A stretch of 21,967 nucleotides of DNA, taken from NCBI GenBank assembly GCA_964630795.1, contig CAZVWF010000047.1, forward strand, positions 1 through 21,967, written 5' to 3'. The notes beneath the pieces were generated by a model that saw only the letters and a program-made list of their open reading frames with translations, was not told where the DNA came from and searched no databases. Shown here piece by piece: positions 7,055 through 13,658 of this stretch. The stretch's first letter is position 1; each line of letters opens with the position of its first letter. The DNA is from SZUA-117 sp964630795 (GTDB lineage Bacteria > Pseudomonadota > Gammaproteobacteria > Steroidobacterales > Woeseiaceae). The position numbers were made by a program, and so were the translations under genes.

Positions 7055-8214
7055 GCGATCAATTGATTTATCTCGATTACGCAGCGACGACACCGGCGGC
7101 ACCGGAAGTCATTGCGGCCATGCAATCCTGCCTCGGCGCTGACGGTGTGTTCGCCAACCCGTCATCCGTGCATCTCGCCGGAAGGCGGTCAGCGGCGGTC
7201 GTCGACCGTGCCCGCGATCAATTGGCAACGTTGCTGCAGACCCGTCCGGATCGCTTGATTTTCACATCCGGTGCCACGGAGTCGGATAATCTGGCCATTC
7301 GTGGCGCGGCAATGGCGCGGGCCGGCCAGGGCAGACACCTGGTGACCATGAAGACGGAGCACAAAGCGGTCACGGATTCGTTTCGTCATCTTGAAAAAGA
7401 GGGCTTCGAGGTGACCTGGCTTCTGCCAGGTCCGGACGGTCTGTTGACGATGGAAAGTCTCGAGTCGGCGCTGCGGGACGACACGCAACTCGTGTCGATA
7501 ATGCACGTCAATAATGAAACCGGTGTCATCCAGGACATTCATTCCATTGGCAGCCTGTGCCGGGAAAGAGGCATCCTGTTCCATACTGACGCAGCGCAGT
7601 CCGTGGGCAAGCTGGGGTTCGATCTCGATGACCTGCCGGTCGACCTGTTGTCACTGACTGCGCACAAGTTCTACGGTCCGCAGGGCGTCGGTGCGCTCTA
7701 CATGGCGGACCACCCGGGTACCGCGATATTCCCGATCCTGTTTGGTGGGGGGCAGGAGCGGCGCATCCGGCCCGGAACCCTGCCGGTGCATCTTATTTGC
7801 GGAATTGGCGCTGCCGCCGAGCTGGCGATTGCCGAACGATCGAAAAACCACGAGCGTGTCACGGTTCTGCGTGGGCGATTGATGTCCGCGCTTCAGGACG
7901 TCGCCGGTATCCTGGTCAACGGCGATCCGGATGCCGCCTACCCGGGCATCCTTAACGTCAGTGTGGACGACGTGGACGGCGAGAGCCTGATGCTGGCGCT
8001 CGAACCGCTTTGCGTGGCCAGCGGGTCGGCCTGCAATTCCGCCAACGTCGAACCTTCTCATGTATTGAAAACGCTGGGGCGCTCGGACGGCGAAGCGGAA
8101 GCTGCGGTGCGTTTCAGCTTTGGGCGAACGACAACAGAAGAAGAAGTGGACCAGGCTGCTGCCCTGTATATTGGCGCGCTCGACAAATTGCGTGGACTCG
8201 CGCCGGCTGCCTGA
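7051..8214 (+). CDS. iscS: IscS-type cysteine desulfurase with shortened C-terminus
   Basis: PLP enzyme that takes sulfur from cysteine as a persulfide. Length is 387 residues from a GTG start overlapping trmJ. Residue numbers agree with E. coli IscS: the PLP lysine is Lys206 (TAHKFYGPQGVGAL) and the persulfide cysteine is Cys328 in the long group I loop SGSACNSANVEPSHVL. HVNNETG and HTDAAQSVGK cofactor motifs are present. It differs from E. coli IscS (404 residues) in ending just after KLRGLAPAA, so it lacks about 17 C-terminal residues, the region that contacts IscU in E. coli. That matches the degenerate scaffold encoded next. No iscR lies upstream. Function as a desulfurase is secure; the sulfur acceptor is open. 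Confidence 0.92.
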   Translation: MSDQLIYLDYAATTPAAPEVIAAMQSCLGADGVFANPSSVHLAGRRSAAVVDRARDQLATLLQTRPDRLIFTSGATESDNLAIRGAAMARAGQGRHLVTMKTEHKAVTDSFRHLEKEGFEVTWLLPGPDGLLTMESLESALRDDTQLVSIMHVNNETGVIQDIHSIGSLCRERGILFHTDAAQSVGKLGFDLDDLPVDLLSLTAHKFYGPQGVGALYMADHPGTAIFPILFGGGQERRIRPGTLPVHLICGIGAAAELAIAERSKNHERVTVLRGRLMSALQDVAGILVNGDPDAAYPGILNVSVDDVDGESLMLALEPLCVASGSACNSANVEPSHVLKTLGRSDGEAEAAVRFSFGRTTTEEEVDQAAALYIGALDKLRGLAPAA

Positions 8215-8215
8215 A

Positions 8216-8596
8216 ATGACACTGCCCGGATCCTACAACGAGGAAGTTCGCGCTCGCTTTGAGAACCCGGCTCACGCAGGTGATATCGTCGGGGATTATG
8301 CCGAGGTCATTACCGCCGATGTAGCAGAGTCACGGCAGGGCGCACGCCTTGTATTGTGCGCGGGACTCAACGGTGGGAAGATCGCGGCATTGCGATTCAG
8401 GGTAAAGGGCTGTCCTTACCTGGTCGCTGCTGCCGAGGTGGTATGTGACAGTCTGGAGGGCGGATCGACCGACCGACTGGCCGGTGTGTCGGCATTGGAA
8501 CTCAAGGACAGGCTGGCGGTTCCAACAGGCAGGATGGGACGCATGCTGCTCGTTGAAGACGCAGCACGAGCGTTACTGGAATCGATAGGCGAGTAA
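8216..8596 (+). CDS. Degenerate IscU-like (NifU N-terminal family) protein
   Basis: 126 residues, starting at the ATG one base after the desulfurase stop; the frame is open further upstream, but only inside iscS. The fold family is recognisable: YNEEVRARFENPAHAGD aligns with the IscU N-terminus, LRFRVKGCPYLVAAAEVV with the IscU Cys63 region, and LLVEDAARALL with its C-terminal helix. Of the three cluster-ligand cysteines only the Cys63 equivalent survives (Cys66). The Cys37 position falls on Arg40, and His105-Cys106 is replaced by Gly-Arg in PTGRMGRM. The HscA recognition motif LPPVK is also gone (VPTGR). Two other cysteines, Cys48 and Cys77, are not at ligand positions. It is unlikely to hold a cluster like IscU; a sulfur-transfer or IscS-partner role is an inference. 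The reading frame is intact and tightly coupled to iscS. Confidence 0.85.
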   Translation: MTLPGSYNEEVRARFENPAHAGDIVGDYAEVITADVAESRQGARLVLCAGLNGGKIAALRFRVKGCPYLVAAAEVVCDSLEGGSTDRLAGVSALELKDRLAVPTGRMGRMLLVEDAARALLESIGE

Positions 8597-8617
8597 TCGC
8601 AGGGACACGGAATAGCG

Positions 8618-8941
8618 ATGGCAATTTCACTGACCGAACCCGCAGCCGAGCGGGTCAGGAATCACCTGGAATCACGTGGCAGCGGCGTGGGCTTGCGCCT
8701 GGGCGTAAAAAAGACGGGCTGTAATGGTTTTGCCTATGTCGTGAACTATGCCGACGACGTCACCGAGGAAGACCGGGTGTTCCATGACCGGGGCGTCACC
8801 GTCGTCGTCGACGAAAAAAGTCTCGAACTAATCGACGGGACGGAGGTTGATTTCATCAAGGAAGGGCTGAACGAAGCCTTCCGGTTTCGCAATCCGAATA
8901 TCTCCGGGGAATGTGGCTGCGGCGAAAGCTTCAGCGTCTGA
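8618..8941 (+). CDS. iscA: IscA, iron-sulfur cluster carrier/assembly protein
   Basis: A-type Fe-S carrier that binds iron or a [2Fe-2S]/[4Fe-4S] cluster and passes it to apoproteins. The 107 residues equal E. coli IscA, and all three ligands are at identical positions: Cys35 (KTGCNGFAY) and Cys99/Cys101 (ECGCGESFSV). The VDFIKEGLNEAFRFRNPN block is nearly that of E. coli IscA, so IscA is preferred over ErpA or SufA, though A-type subgroup calls are never certain. It follows the IscU-like gene by 21 bases with CAGGGAC as a possible ribosome binding site. In contrast to the scaffold before it, nothing is degenerate here. hscB, hscA and fdx, which normally follow, are missing. Confidence 0.93.
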   Translation: MAISLTEPAAERVRNHLESRGSGVGLRLGVKKTGCNGFAYVVNYADDVTEEDRVFHDRGVTVVVDEKSLELIDGTEVDFIKEGLNEAFRFRNPNISGECGCGESFSV

Positions 8942-8946
8942 TCGAC

Positions 8947-9006
8947 GGTCGCCCCCGACCAATTTCATTCGTTGCCTGAGTGAATTTATGCGAGTAAAAT
9001 CGGGGG
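8947..9006 (+). other. Mutually exclusive RNA pairings after iscA
   Basis: GGTCG (8947-8951) can pair with CGACC (8956-8960) around a CCCC loop. Alternatively CCCCCGA (8952-8958) is perfectly complementary to TCGGGGG (9000-9006). The two pairings share bases and cannot coexist. No T-run follows the first hairpin. This is relevant only to RNA reading through from iscA; function is inferred. Confidence 0.3.
8972..9000 (+). promoter_or_regulatory. Sigma70-like promoter upstream of ndk
   Basis: TTGCCT (8972-8977, 4 of 6) and TAAAAT (8995-9000, 5 of 6) are separated by exactly 17 bases, predicting a start near 9007. This is among the best promoter matches in the window. Its transcript would meet an intrinsic terminator at 9036-9061 before reaching ndk. 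A second, weaker candidate is the extended -10 TGC-TATTCT at 9014-9022. Confidence 0.55.
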
Positions 9007-9012
9007 TTTACG

Positions 9013-9063
9013 ATGCTATTCTCAGTTTATTATGGGCCGGTCTTCGAAAGCCGGCTTTTTTGA
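9013..9063 (+). CDS. Candidate leader peptide spanning the ndk-leader terminator
   Basis: A 16-codon frame MLFSVYYGPVFESRLF begins at ATG 9013 and stops with TGA at 9061-9063, so it covers the whole terminator hairpin and U-tract. GGGGG at 9002-9006 is six bases upstream and could act as a crude ribosome binding site, but only if the transcript starts before the predicted 9007. A translating ribosome would melt the hairpin. Such short frames are common by chance, and neither conservation nor expression can be judged here. Confidence 0.2.
   Translation: MLFSVYYGPVFESRLF
9036..9061 (+). terminator. Rho-independent terminator between iscA and ndk
   Basis: GCCGG (9036-9040) pairs with CCGGC (9051-9055), and after a bulged T, CTT pairs with AAG around a CGA loop; TTTTTT follows at 9056-9061. 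It can end the trmJ-iscS-iscU-like-iscA transcript. Because the only good ndk promoter lies upstream of it, it may also act as an attenuator. The remaining 30 bases to ndk hold no promoter. Confidence 0.75.
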
Positions 9064-9091
9064 ATCCCAACCAACGAAAAGGAAAGAGGAA

Positions 9092-9520
9092 ATGTCCGCT
9101 GAGCAGACGCTCTCTATTATTAAGCCCGACGGTGTACAGAAAAACCTGATCGGAGAGATTTACGGCCGCTTCGAGAAAGCCGGCCTGGAAATCGTCGCTG
9201 CACGCATGATGCACCTGACGAAGGAGCAGGCCGAGGGATTTTATGCCGTGCATAAAGAGCGTCCGTTCTACAACGACCTGGTGAGCTACATGACCTCCGG
9301 CCCCGTCGTCGTGCAGGTCCTTCAGGGTGAGGGTGCGATCAACAGGAACCGTGAAATCATGGGTGCGACCAATCCGGACGATGCAGATCCGGGGACGATC
9401 CGGAAGGATTTTGCGGCGAGCATTGAAGAAAACGTGGTACACGGCTCCGACGGGCCCGATACGGCTGCCCAGGAAATCGCATTCTTCTTTGGCGACGGAA
9501 TTTGTCCGCGTAGCCGATAG
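9092..9520 (+). CDS. ndk: Ndk, nucleoside diphosphate kinase
   Basis: Transfers the gamma-phosphate of ATP to other NDPs through a phosphohistidine, balancing NTP pools in the cytosol. Length is 142 residues (E. coli 143). The catalytic His117 stands in NVVHGSD; TLSIIKPDGVQKN at the N-terminus and GATNPDDADPGTIR are family motifs. The ATG at 9092 is chosen because AAGGA (9079-9083) is 8 bases upstream and the family begins just before TLSIIKPD. An in-frame ATG at 9032 would add 20 unrelated residues encoded by the terminator hairpin. rlmN follows after 4 bases, the order seen in E. coli and Pseudomonas. Confidence 0.97.
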   Translation: MSAEQTLSIIKPDGVQKNLIGEIYGRFEKAGLEIVAARMMHLTKEQAEGFYAVHKERPFYNDLVSYMTSGPVVVQVLQGEGAINRNREIMGATNPDDADPGTIRKDFAASIEENVVHGSDGPDTAAQEIAFFFGDGICPRSR

Positions 9521-9524
9521 ATTC

Positions 9525-10655
9525 ATGTCGGCCGGGCTTGATAAATCGATGACGGGTGAAGACGCGGATCCGCGCGTCAACCTGCTGGGCAAGCCCGAGT
9601 TGGCACTGACGCAGTTCTTTGACGGCCTGGGCGAAAAGCCTTTTCGTGCACGGCAGGTCCTGAAATGGATTCACCAGCGCAACGCAACGCGCTTCGACCA
9701 GATGACGGACCTGTCAAAGAACCTGCGTGCCCAGCTCGACGAAATCGCTTCCATCGAACTGCCGGAGCTGGTGTCCGAACAGACGTCGGCGGACGGTACG
9801 GTCAAGTGGTTGTTCGAGTCCGGCGCCGGTCAGGCCGTCGAGTCCGTGTTCATACCCGAGGCGGGGCGGGGCACATTGTGCATCTCCTCGCAGGTTGGTT
9901 GTGCGCTGGATTGCGCGTTCTGTGCAACCGGTGCGCAGGGCTTCAATCGCAACCTCAATGTCGGGGAAATTATCGGCCAGGTGACGTATGCCAATTGCCA
10001 CCTGCCGTTGCGCCCCAATGGCGAACCGGCGGTCACCAACGTCGTATTCATGGGTATGGGCGAGCCGCTTGCCAACTATCGCAACTTGGTACCGGCGCTG
10101 GAGCTGCTGATATCGGACTATGCCTATGGTTTGTCGCGTCGGCGTATCACGGTGAGCACATCCGGCATCGTCCCGCAGATCGACAAACTGGGCGACGAAT
10201 GCAATGTGTCGCTGGCAGTCTCGCTGCATGCTGCGAACGATGAGCTGCGCGATGTGCTGGTGCCGATCAATCGCATTCACCCGATCGGTGAGCTGCTCGA
10301 CGCCTGCTGGCGCTATGCGGCCAGGCACGCGAATCGGTTCATCACTTTCGAGTACGTAATGCTGAAGGGTGTCAACGACTCGATCGGGGAAGCCGACCAA
10401 CTGGCAGGCCTGCTCAAGGGAAGACCGGCGAAAGTGAACCTGATTCCGTTTAACCCCTTCAAAGGTAACGAATTCAGACGATCGAGCGGGAAAGCCATTG
10501 CAGCATTTCAGAACCGGCTGCGGGGGCATGGCCTGGTGACGACGACTCGAAAGACCCGCGGCGACGATATCGATGCTGCATGTGGCCAGTTGGCTGGTAA
10601 AGTACGGGACAGAGTACGATCGCGGCTGGGCGAGAAAGGCAGGAATTCGGCATGA
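9525..10655 (+). CDS. rlmN: RlmN, 23S rRNA A2503 / tRNA A37 C2-methyltransferase
   Basis: Radical-SAM methyltransferase making 2-methyladenosine at 23S rRNA position 2503 and tRNA position 37. Length is 376 residues (E. coli 384). The cluster motif is Cys126-x3-Cys130-x2-Cys133 (CALDCAFCATG). Two further conserved cysteines are in place: Cys119 (TLCISSQVG) and the methyl-carrying Cys353 (DDIDAACGQLAG), matching E. coli Cys118 and Cys355. GMGEPLANY and VSLHAANDELR are also present. The ATG at 9525 lies 4 bases after ndk; an alternative at 9549 would lose eight residues. Upstream open frame overlaps ndk and is spurious. The stop overlaps pilF (ATGA). Confidence 0.96.
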   Translation: MSAGLDKSMTGEDADPRVNLLGKPELALTQFFDGLGEKPFRARQVLKWIHQRNATRFDQMTDLSKNLRAQLDEIASIELPELVSEQTSADGTVKWLFESGAGQAVESVFIPEAGRGTLCISSQVGCALDCAFCATGAQGFNRNLNVGEIIGQVTYANCHLPLRPNGEPAVTNVVFMGMGEPLANYRNLVPALELLISDYAYGLSRRRITVSTSGIVPQIDKLGDECNVSLAVSLHAANDELRDVLVPINRIHPIGELLDACWRYAARHANRFITFEYVMLKGVNDSIGEADQLAGLLKGRPAKVNLIPFNPFKGNEFRRSSGKAIAAFQNRLRGHGLVTTTRKTRGDDIDAACGQLAGKVRDRVRSRLGEKGRNSA

Positions 10656-11428
10656 AAACGTTGATCAGGATCACCGTGGTCCCGGTAATGGCAGCCTTGC
10701 TGGCGTCGGCCGGCTGCGTGTCAACGGAAACGACATCGCGCCGGGGCGAATCCAGCGACGAGGCCGCCGATACCAATTACCAGCTTGGCGCACAGTACTA
10801 CCGTAACGGCAGCTTCGAACTGGCGCGGGCCCGCCTCGAGCGCGCCGTGGAACTCGATACCAGGAACGCCAATGCTCACTCGCTCCTCGCGCTGACCCTG
10901 GTTCAGCTCGGCAATCATCGACTGGCCAATGAATCGTTTTCCCGGGCCGTTCGCTTGGCGCCCAATAACAAGGATGTCCGAAATACCTACGCGGTCTATC
11001 TCTGCCAGCAAAACCAGTATGACGATGCGCTTGAGCAGTTCGATCGTGCAATCGGCATTCGCGAAAACGACAATGCATGGGTCGAGATGACCAATGCCGG
11101 CGTCTGCGTGGCAGAAAAACCGGATTTGTCAGCCGCTGAGAGGTATTTTCGCAGTGCGCTGGAATTGCGGCCGACCTATGGTGAGGCCCTGATCCAGATG
11201 GCGGCACTGAAGCACCGGACGGATGACAACCTCACCGCCCGGGCTTTCCTGCAGCGCTTCCTGGGGACGAATCCGCCATCGGCCCCCGTTTTGTATCTTG
11301 CGGTACAGATTGAGATTGCCTACGGTGATGACCGCGCTGCAACGGACTATATGAACCAGCTCCTGCGCGATTTTCCGGAGTCTGCGGAAGCTCGGCTGAT
11401 GCTGCAACAAGGCAGGAAAGAATCCTGA
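10652..11428 (+). CDS. pilF: PilF/PilW, type IV pilus biogenesis TPR lipoprotein
   Basis: Outer-membrane pilotin that helps assemble the PilQ secretin. Length is 258 residues (P. aeruginosa PilF about 252). The N-terminus is a lipoprotein signal: basic start, hydrophobic core, then LASAGC with Cys22 as the lipidated residue. Ser at -3 is not the commonest lipobox residue, and Val at +2 fits outer-membrane sorting. From about residue 42 there are TPR repeats with the typical YRNGSFELARARLERAVELD and YDDALEQFDRAIGI pattern. The position between rlmN and rodZ is the standard pilF locus in piliated gammaproteobacteria. It implies the organism makes type IV pili, although other pil genes are outside the window. 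Confidence 0.92.
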   Translation: MKTLIRITVVPVMAALLASAGCVSTETTSRRGESSDEAADTNYQLGAQYYRNGSFELARARLERAVELDTRNANAHSLLALTLVQLGNHRLANESFSRAVRLAPNNKDVRNTYAVYLCQQNQYDDALEQFDRAIGIRENDNAWVEMTNAGVCVAEKPDLSAAERYFRSALELRPTYGEALIQMAALKHRTDDNLTARAFLQRFLGTNPPSAPVLYLAVQIEIAYGDDRAATDYMNQLLRDFPESAEARLMLQQGRKES

Positions 11429-11435
11429 TATCACC

Positions 11436-12317
11436 ATGACTGACGATGCACCGAACAACGAGGATAAGCCGGACAAATTGCTCGGCGGGGAACGCTTGCG
11501 CGCAGCGCGTCGCGACAAAGATATCTCCGTGGCCGACATTGCCAAGGAACTGCATCTCGACGAATACAAGGTCAGGGCGCTAGAGAAAAACGAATTTGAC
11601 ACGCTCGGCGCTCCCGTATTTGCCAAGGGGCATTTGCGGAAATACGCCGAGCTCGTCGACATCGACACCGACGACGTCATGACAGACTACTACCAGATGA
11701 ATCGTGCGGCAGGTGCCCCGCCGATCGTCGGTCCCAGGCGCAAGATCGTGCGCAACATTAACCCGATCCCCTGGATTGGCGGGGGTGTGGTGGTCGTCCT
11801 GCTGGCTGCGATTGCCTATTGGTGGTTTGTCATGCGCTCGCCGGCGACCGTGGTGACCGCGGAGCCGGTCGGTCTTTCGCCTTTCGTGGCCGAAGAGGCT
11901 GATGAAGTCCTTGCTGACGTGCTGCCCGATGCCGAGCCACCCGAACCCGCGCCAGCGGCACCCGTTGGGGAGCCCGTGACTGACAGCGTGGCACCAGGGC
12001 CGCCGATGCCAGTCGTTGAAGACACGACCGCTGCACCGGCTGACCGTACGCCGATGCCGGATGCGACGCAGATTGCGTTAGATCTGGCTTTCACCGGCGA
12101 TTGCTGGACCGAGGTCTCCGATGGCGTGGGGCGCCGACTTTACTACGACCTGGGGCAGGAAGGACGCATCGTATCTCTGGCCGGAAATGCACCGCTTGGC
12201 GTTATCCTGGGTGATGCCCAGAATGTCAGCCTGACTGTGGATGGTGAGCCCTGGCCGATCCCCCGGTCCACCATTCGCGGCCGCGTGGCGCGGCTGACGA
12301 TTGCATCTACTCAATAG
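11436..12317 (+). CDS. rodZ: RodZ, cytoskeletal protein of the rod-shape machinery
   Basis: Bitopic inner-membrane protein that links MreB filaments to the elongasome. Length is 293 residues (E. coli 337). Domains in order: N-terminal Xre-like helix-turn-helix (about 15-90, GERLRAARRDKDISVADIAKEL and PVFAKGHLRKYAELV), one transmembrane helix (111-133), a Pro/Ala/Glu-rich periplasmic linker (about 150-210), and the C-terminal RodZ beta domain (about 213-290, FTGDCWTEVSDGVGRRLYYD). It starts 7 bases after pilF. ispG, which usually follows, is absent, and the next gene is hisS after 51 bases. Confidence 0.93.
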   Translation: MTDDAPNNEDKPDKLLGGERLRAARRDKDISVADIAKELHLDEYKVRALEKNEFDTLGAPVFAKGHLRKYAELVDIDTDDVMTDYYQMNRAAGAPPIVGPRRKIVRNINPIPWIGGGVVVVLLAAIAYWWFVMRSPATVVTAEPVGLSPFVAEEADEVLADVLPDAEPPEPAPAAPVGEPVTDSVAPGPPMPVVEDTTAAPADRTPMPDATQIALDLAFTGDCWTEVSDGVGRRLYYDLGQEGRIVSLAGNAPLGVILGDAQNVSLTVDGEPWPIPRSTIRGRVARLTIASTQ

Positions 12318-12368
12318 CGATCGGTGAGCCGGCCTCCTGGCGTGGCACGATCCCGGAACTCGAAGCCA

Positions 12369-13646
12369 ATGAATACCAAATCGATTCGCGGCATGAACGA
12401 CATCCTCCCGGAGGCGACCGCTACCTGGCGGCACGTCGAGTCAATCGTGTGCGAAGTCATCGAGTCCTATGGATACGAGCAAATCCGCCTGCCAATCCTC
12501 GAGCACACGGAGGTGTTTGCGCGAGCCATCGGGGAGGTTACGGATATCGTGGAAAAGGAGATGTATACGTTCCGCGATCGCAATGACGAGAGCCTGACGA
12601 TGCGACCGGAAGCCACTGCGGGCATGGTGCGTGCCGGTATTACCAACGGTCTCTTTCACAACCAGCGCCAGAAACTCTGGACGCTGGGCCCCATGTTTCG
12701 CTACGAAAAGCCGCAAAAAGGACGGTATCGGCAGTTCCACCAGTTCGACGTCGAGGCCATGGGCTACCCCGGACCGGACGTTGATGCCGAGCTGATGATC
12801 ATGTGCGCCCGTATGTGGGAGCGTCTTGGCCTGGAGCGTCTGCGTCTCGAGATCAACACGCTCGGGTCGCCTGAAACCCGGTCACGCTACCGCGAGGAGC
12901 TGGTGAGCTACTTTTCTGCCGTGAAAAGTCAGCTCGATGAGGATAGTATTCGCCGGCTTGAGAAAAACCCGCTGCGGATTCTGGATAGCAAGAACCCGGA
13001 TATGCAGGCATTGGTCGAGGCGGCACCCATCATGACCGACTACCTCGACGATGCGTCCTCAGCGCATTTCGAGGGACTGAAATCGCAACTGGATGCGGCC
13101 GGCGTGCCCTACGAGGTCAACCCGCGACTGGTTCGCGGCCTCGACTACTACAACCTGACGGTTTTCGAGTGGATCACGGATGCACTCGGATCGCAGGGTG
13201 CGGTTTGTGCGGGCGGACGCTATGACGGACTCGTCGAGAAGCTGGGCGGCAGGCAAACACCCGCCATTGGCTGGGCGATGGGCGTCGAGCGTCTCGTCGC
13301 ATTGTATGAAGCGTCCGGCGGTGCGCCGGGCAGGTCGGCGCCGGATGTCTACGTGGTCGCGGTCGGCGACAAGGCATTCAGCGCGGGGCTTGCCGCGGCG
13401 GAAAAGCTGCGGGACAGGATGCCGGGCGTCGTGGTGGCGCTCAACCTGGGCGGCGGCAGTTTCAAGTCGCAACTGAGAAGAGCGGATAAAAGCGGAGCAT
13501 CACTGGCGGTTATTCTCGGCGAGGATGAGGTCGAACGAAACGAAGCAGGCGTGAAACCCTTGCGCACTGCGGAGGATCAAATCAGTGTCGCCCTCGATGA
13601 ATTGACGGATGTATTGGCCGGGCAACTGGCGCGGCAGGAAAAATAA
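12369..13646 (+). CDS. hisS: HisS, histidyl-tRNA synthetase
   Basis: Charges tRNA-His with histidine (class II aminoacyl-tRNA synthetase, cytosol). Length is 425 residues from the ATG at 12369 (E. coli 424). The N-terminus IRGMNDILPEATATW is typical. Also visible are RPEATAG (about 79-85), motif 2 FRYEKPQKGRYRQFHQFDVE (110-129), the histidine-binding RGLDYYN (256-262), motif 3 AIGWAMGVERL, and a C-terminal anticodon-binding domain from about 330. The frame is open back to a GTG at 12324, but the extra 15 residues do not belong to the family. The 51 bases after rodZ contain no ispG and no clear promoter. Confidence 0.97.
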   Translation: MNTKSIRGMNDILPEATATWRHVESIVCEVIESYGYEQIRLPILEHTEVFARAIGEVTDIVEKEMYTFRDRNDESLTMRPEATAGMVRAGITNGLFHNQRQKLWTLGPMFRYEKPQKGRYRQFHQFDVEAMGYPGPDVDAELMIMCARMWERLGLERLRLEINTLGSPETRSRYREELVSYFSAVKSQLDEDSIRRLEKNPLRILDSKNPDMQALVEAAPIMTDYLDDASSAHFEGLKSQLDAAGVPYEVNPRLVRGLDYYNLTVFEWITDALGSQGAVCAGGRYDGLVEKLGGRQTPAIGWAMGVERLVALYEASGGAPGRSAPDVYVVAVGDKAFSAGLAAAEKLRDRMPGVVVALNLGGGSFKSQLRRADKSGASLAVILGEDEVERNEAGVKPLRTAEDQISVALDELTDVLAGQLARQEK

Positions 13647-13658
13647 GGCAGAAGTTAC

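Noticed and set aside
9032..9091. 20-residue N-terminal extension of Ndk from ATG 9032
   Set aside because: It is encoded by the terminator hairpin and U-tract; the family begins at 9092, which has a proper ribosome binding site.
8988..9149. Possible small protein of 53 residues starting at ATG 8988
   Set aside because: It runs into ndk in another frame, its start lies upstream of the predicted transcription start, and no ribosome binding site is seen.
9714..10529. 271-codon open frame on the minus strand
   Set aside because: Antisense to rlmN, whose five conserved cysteines are in place; no recognisable domain.
12324..12368. 15-residue N-terminal extension of HisS from GTG 12324
   Set aside because: Class members begin near IRGMND, which fits the ATG at 12369.
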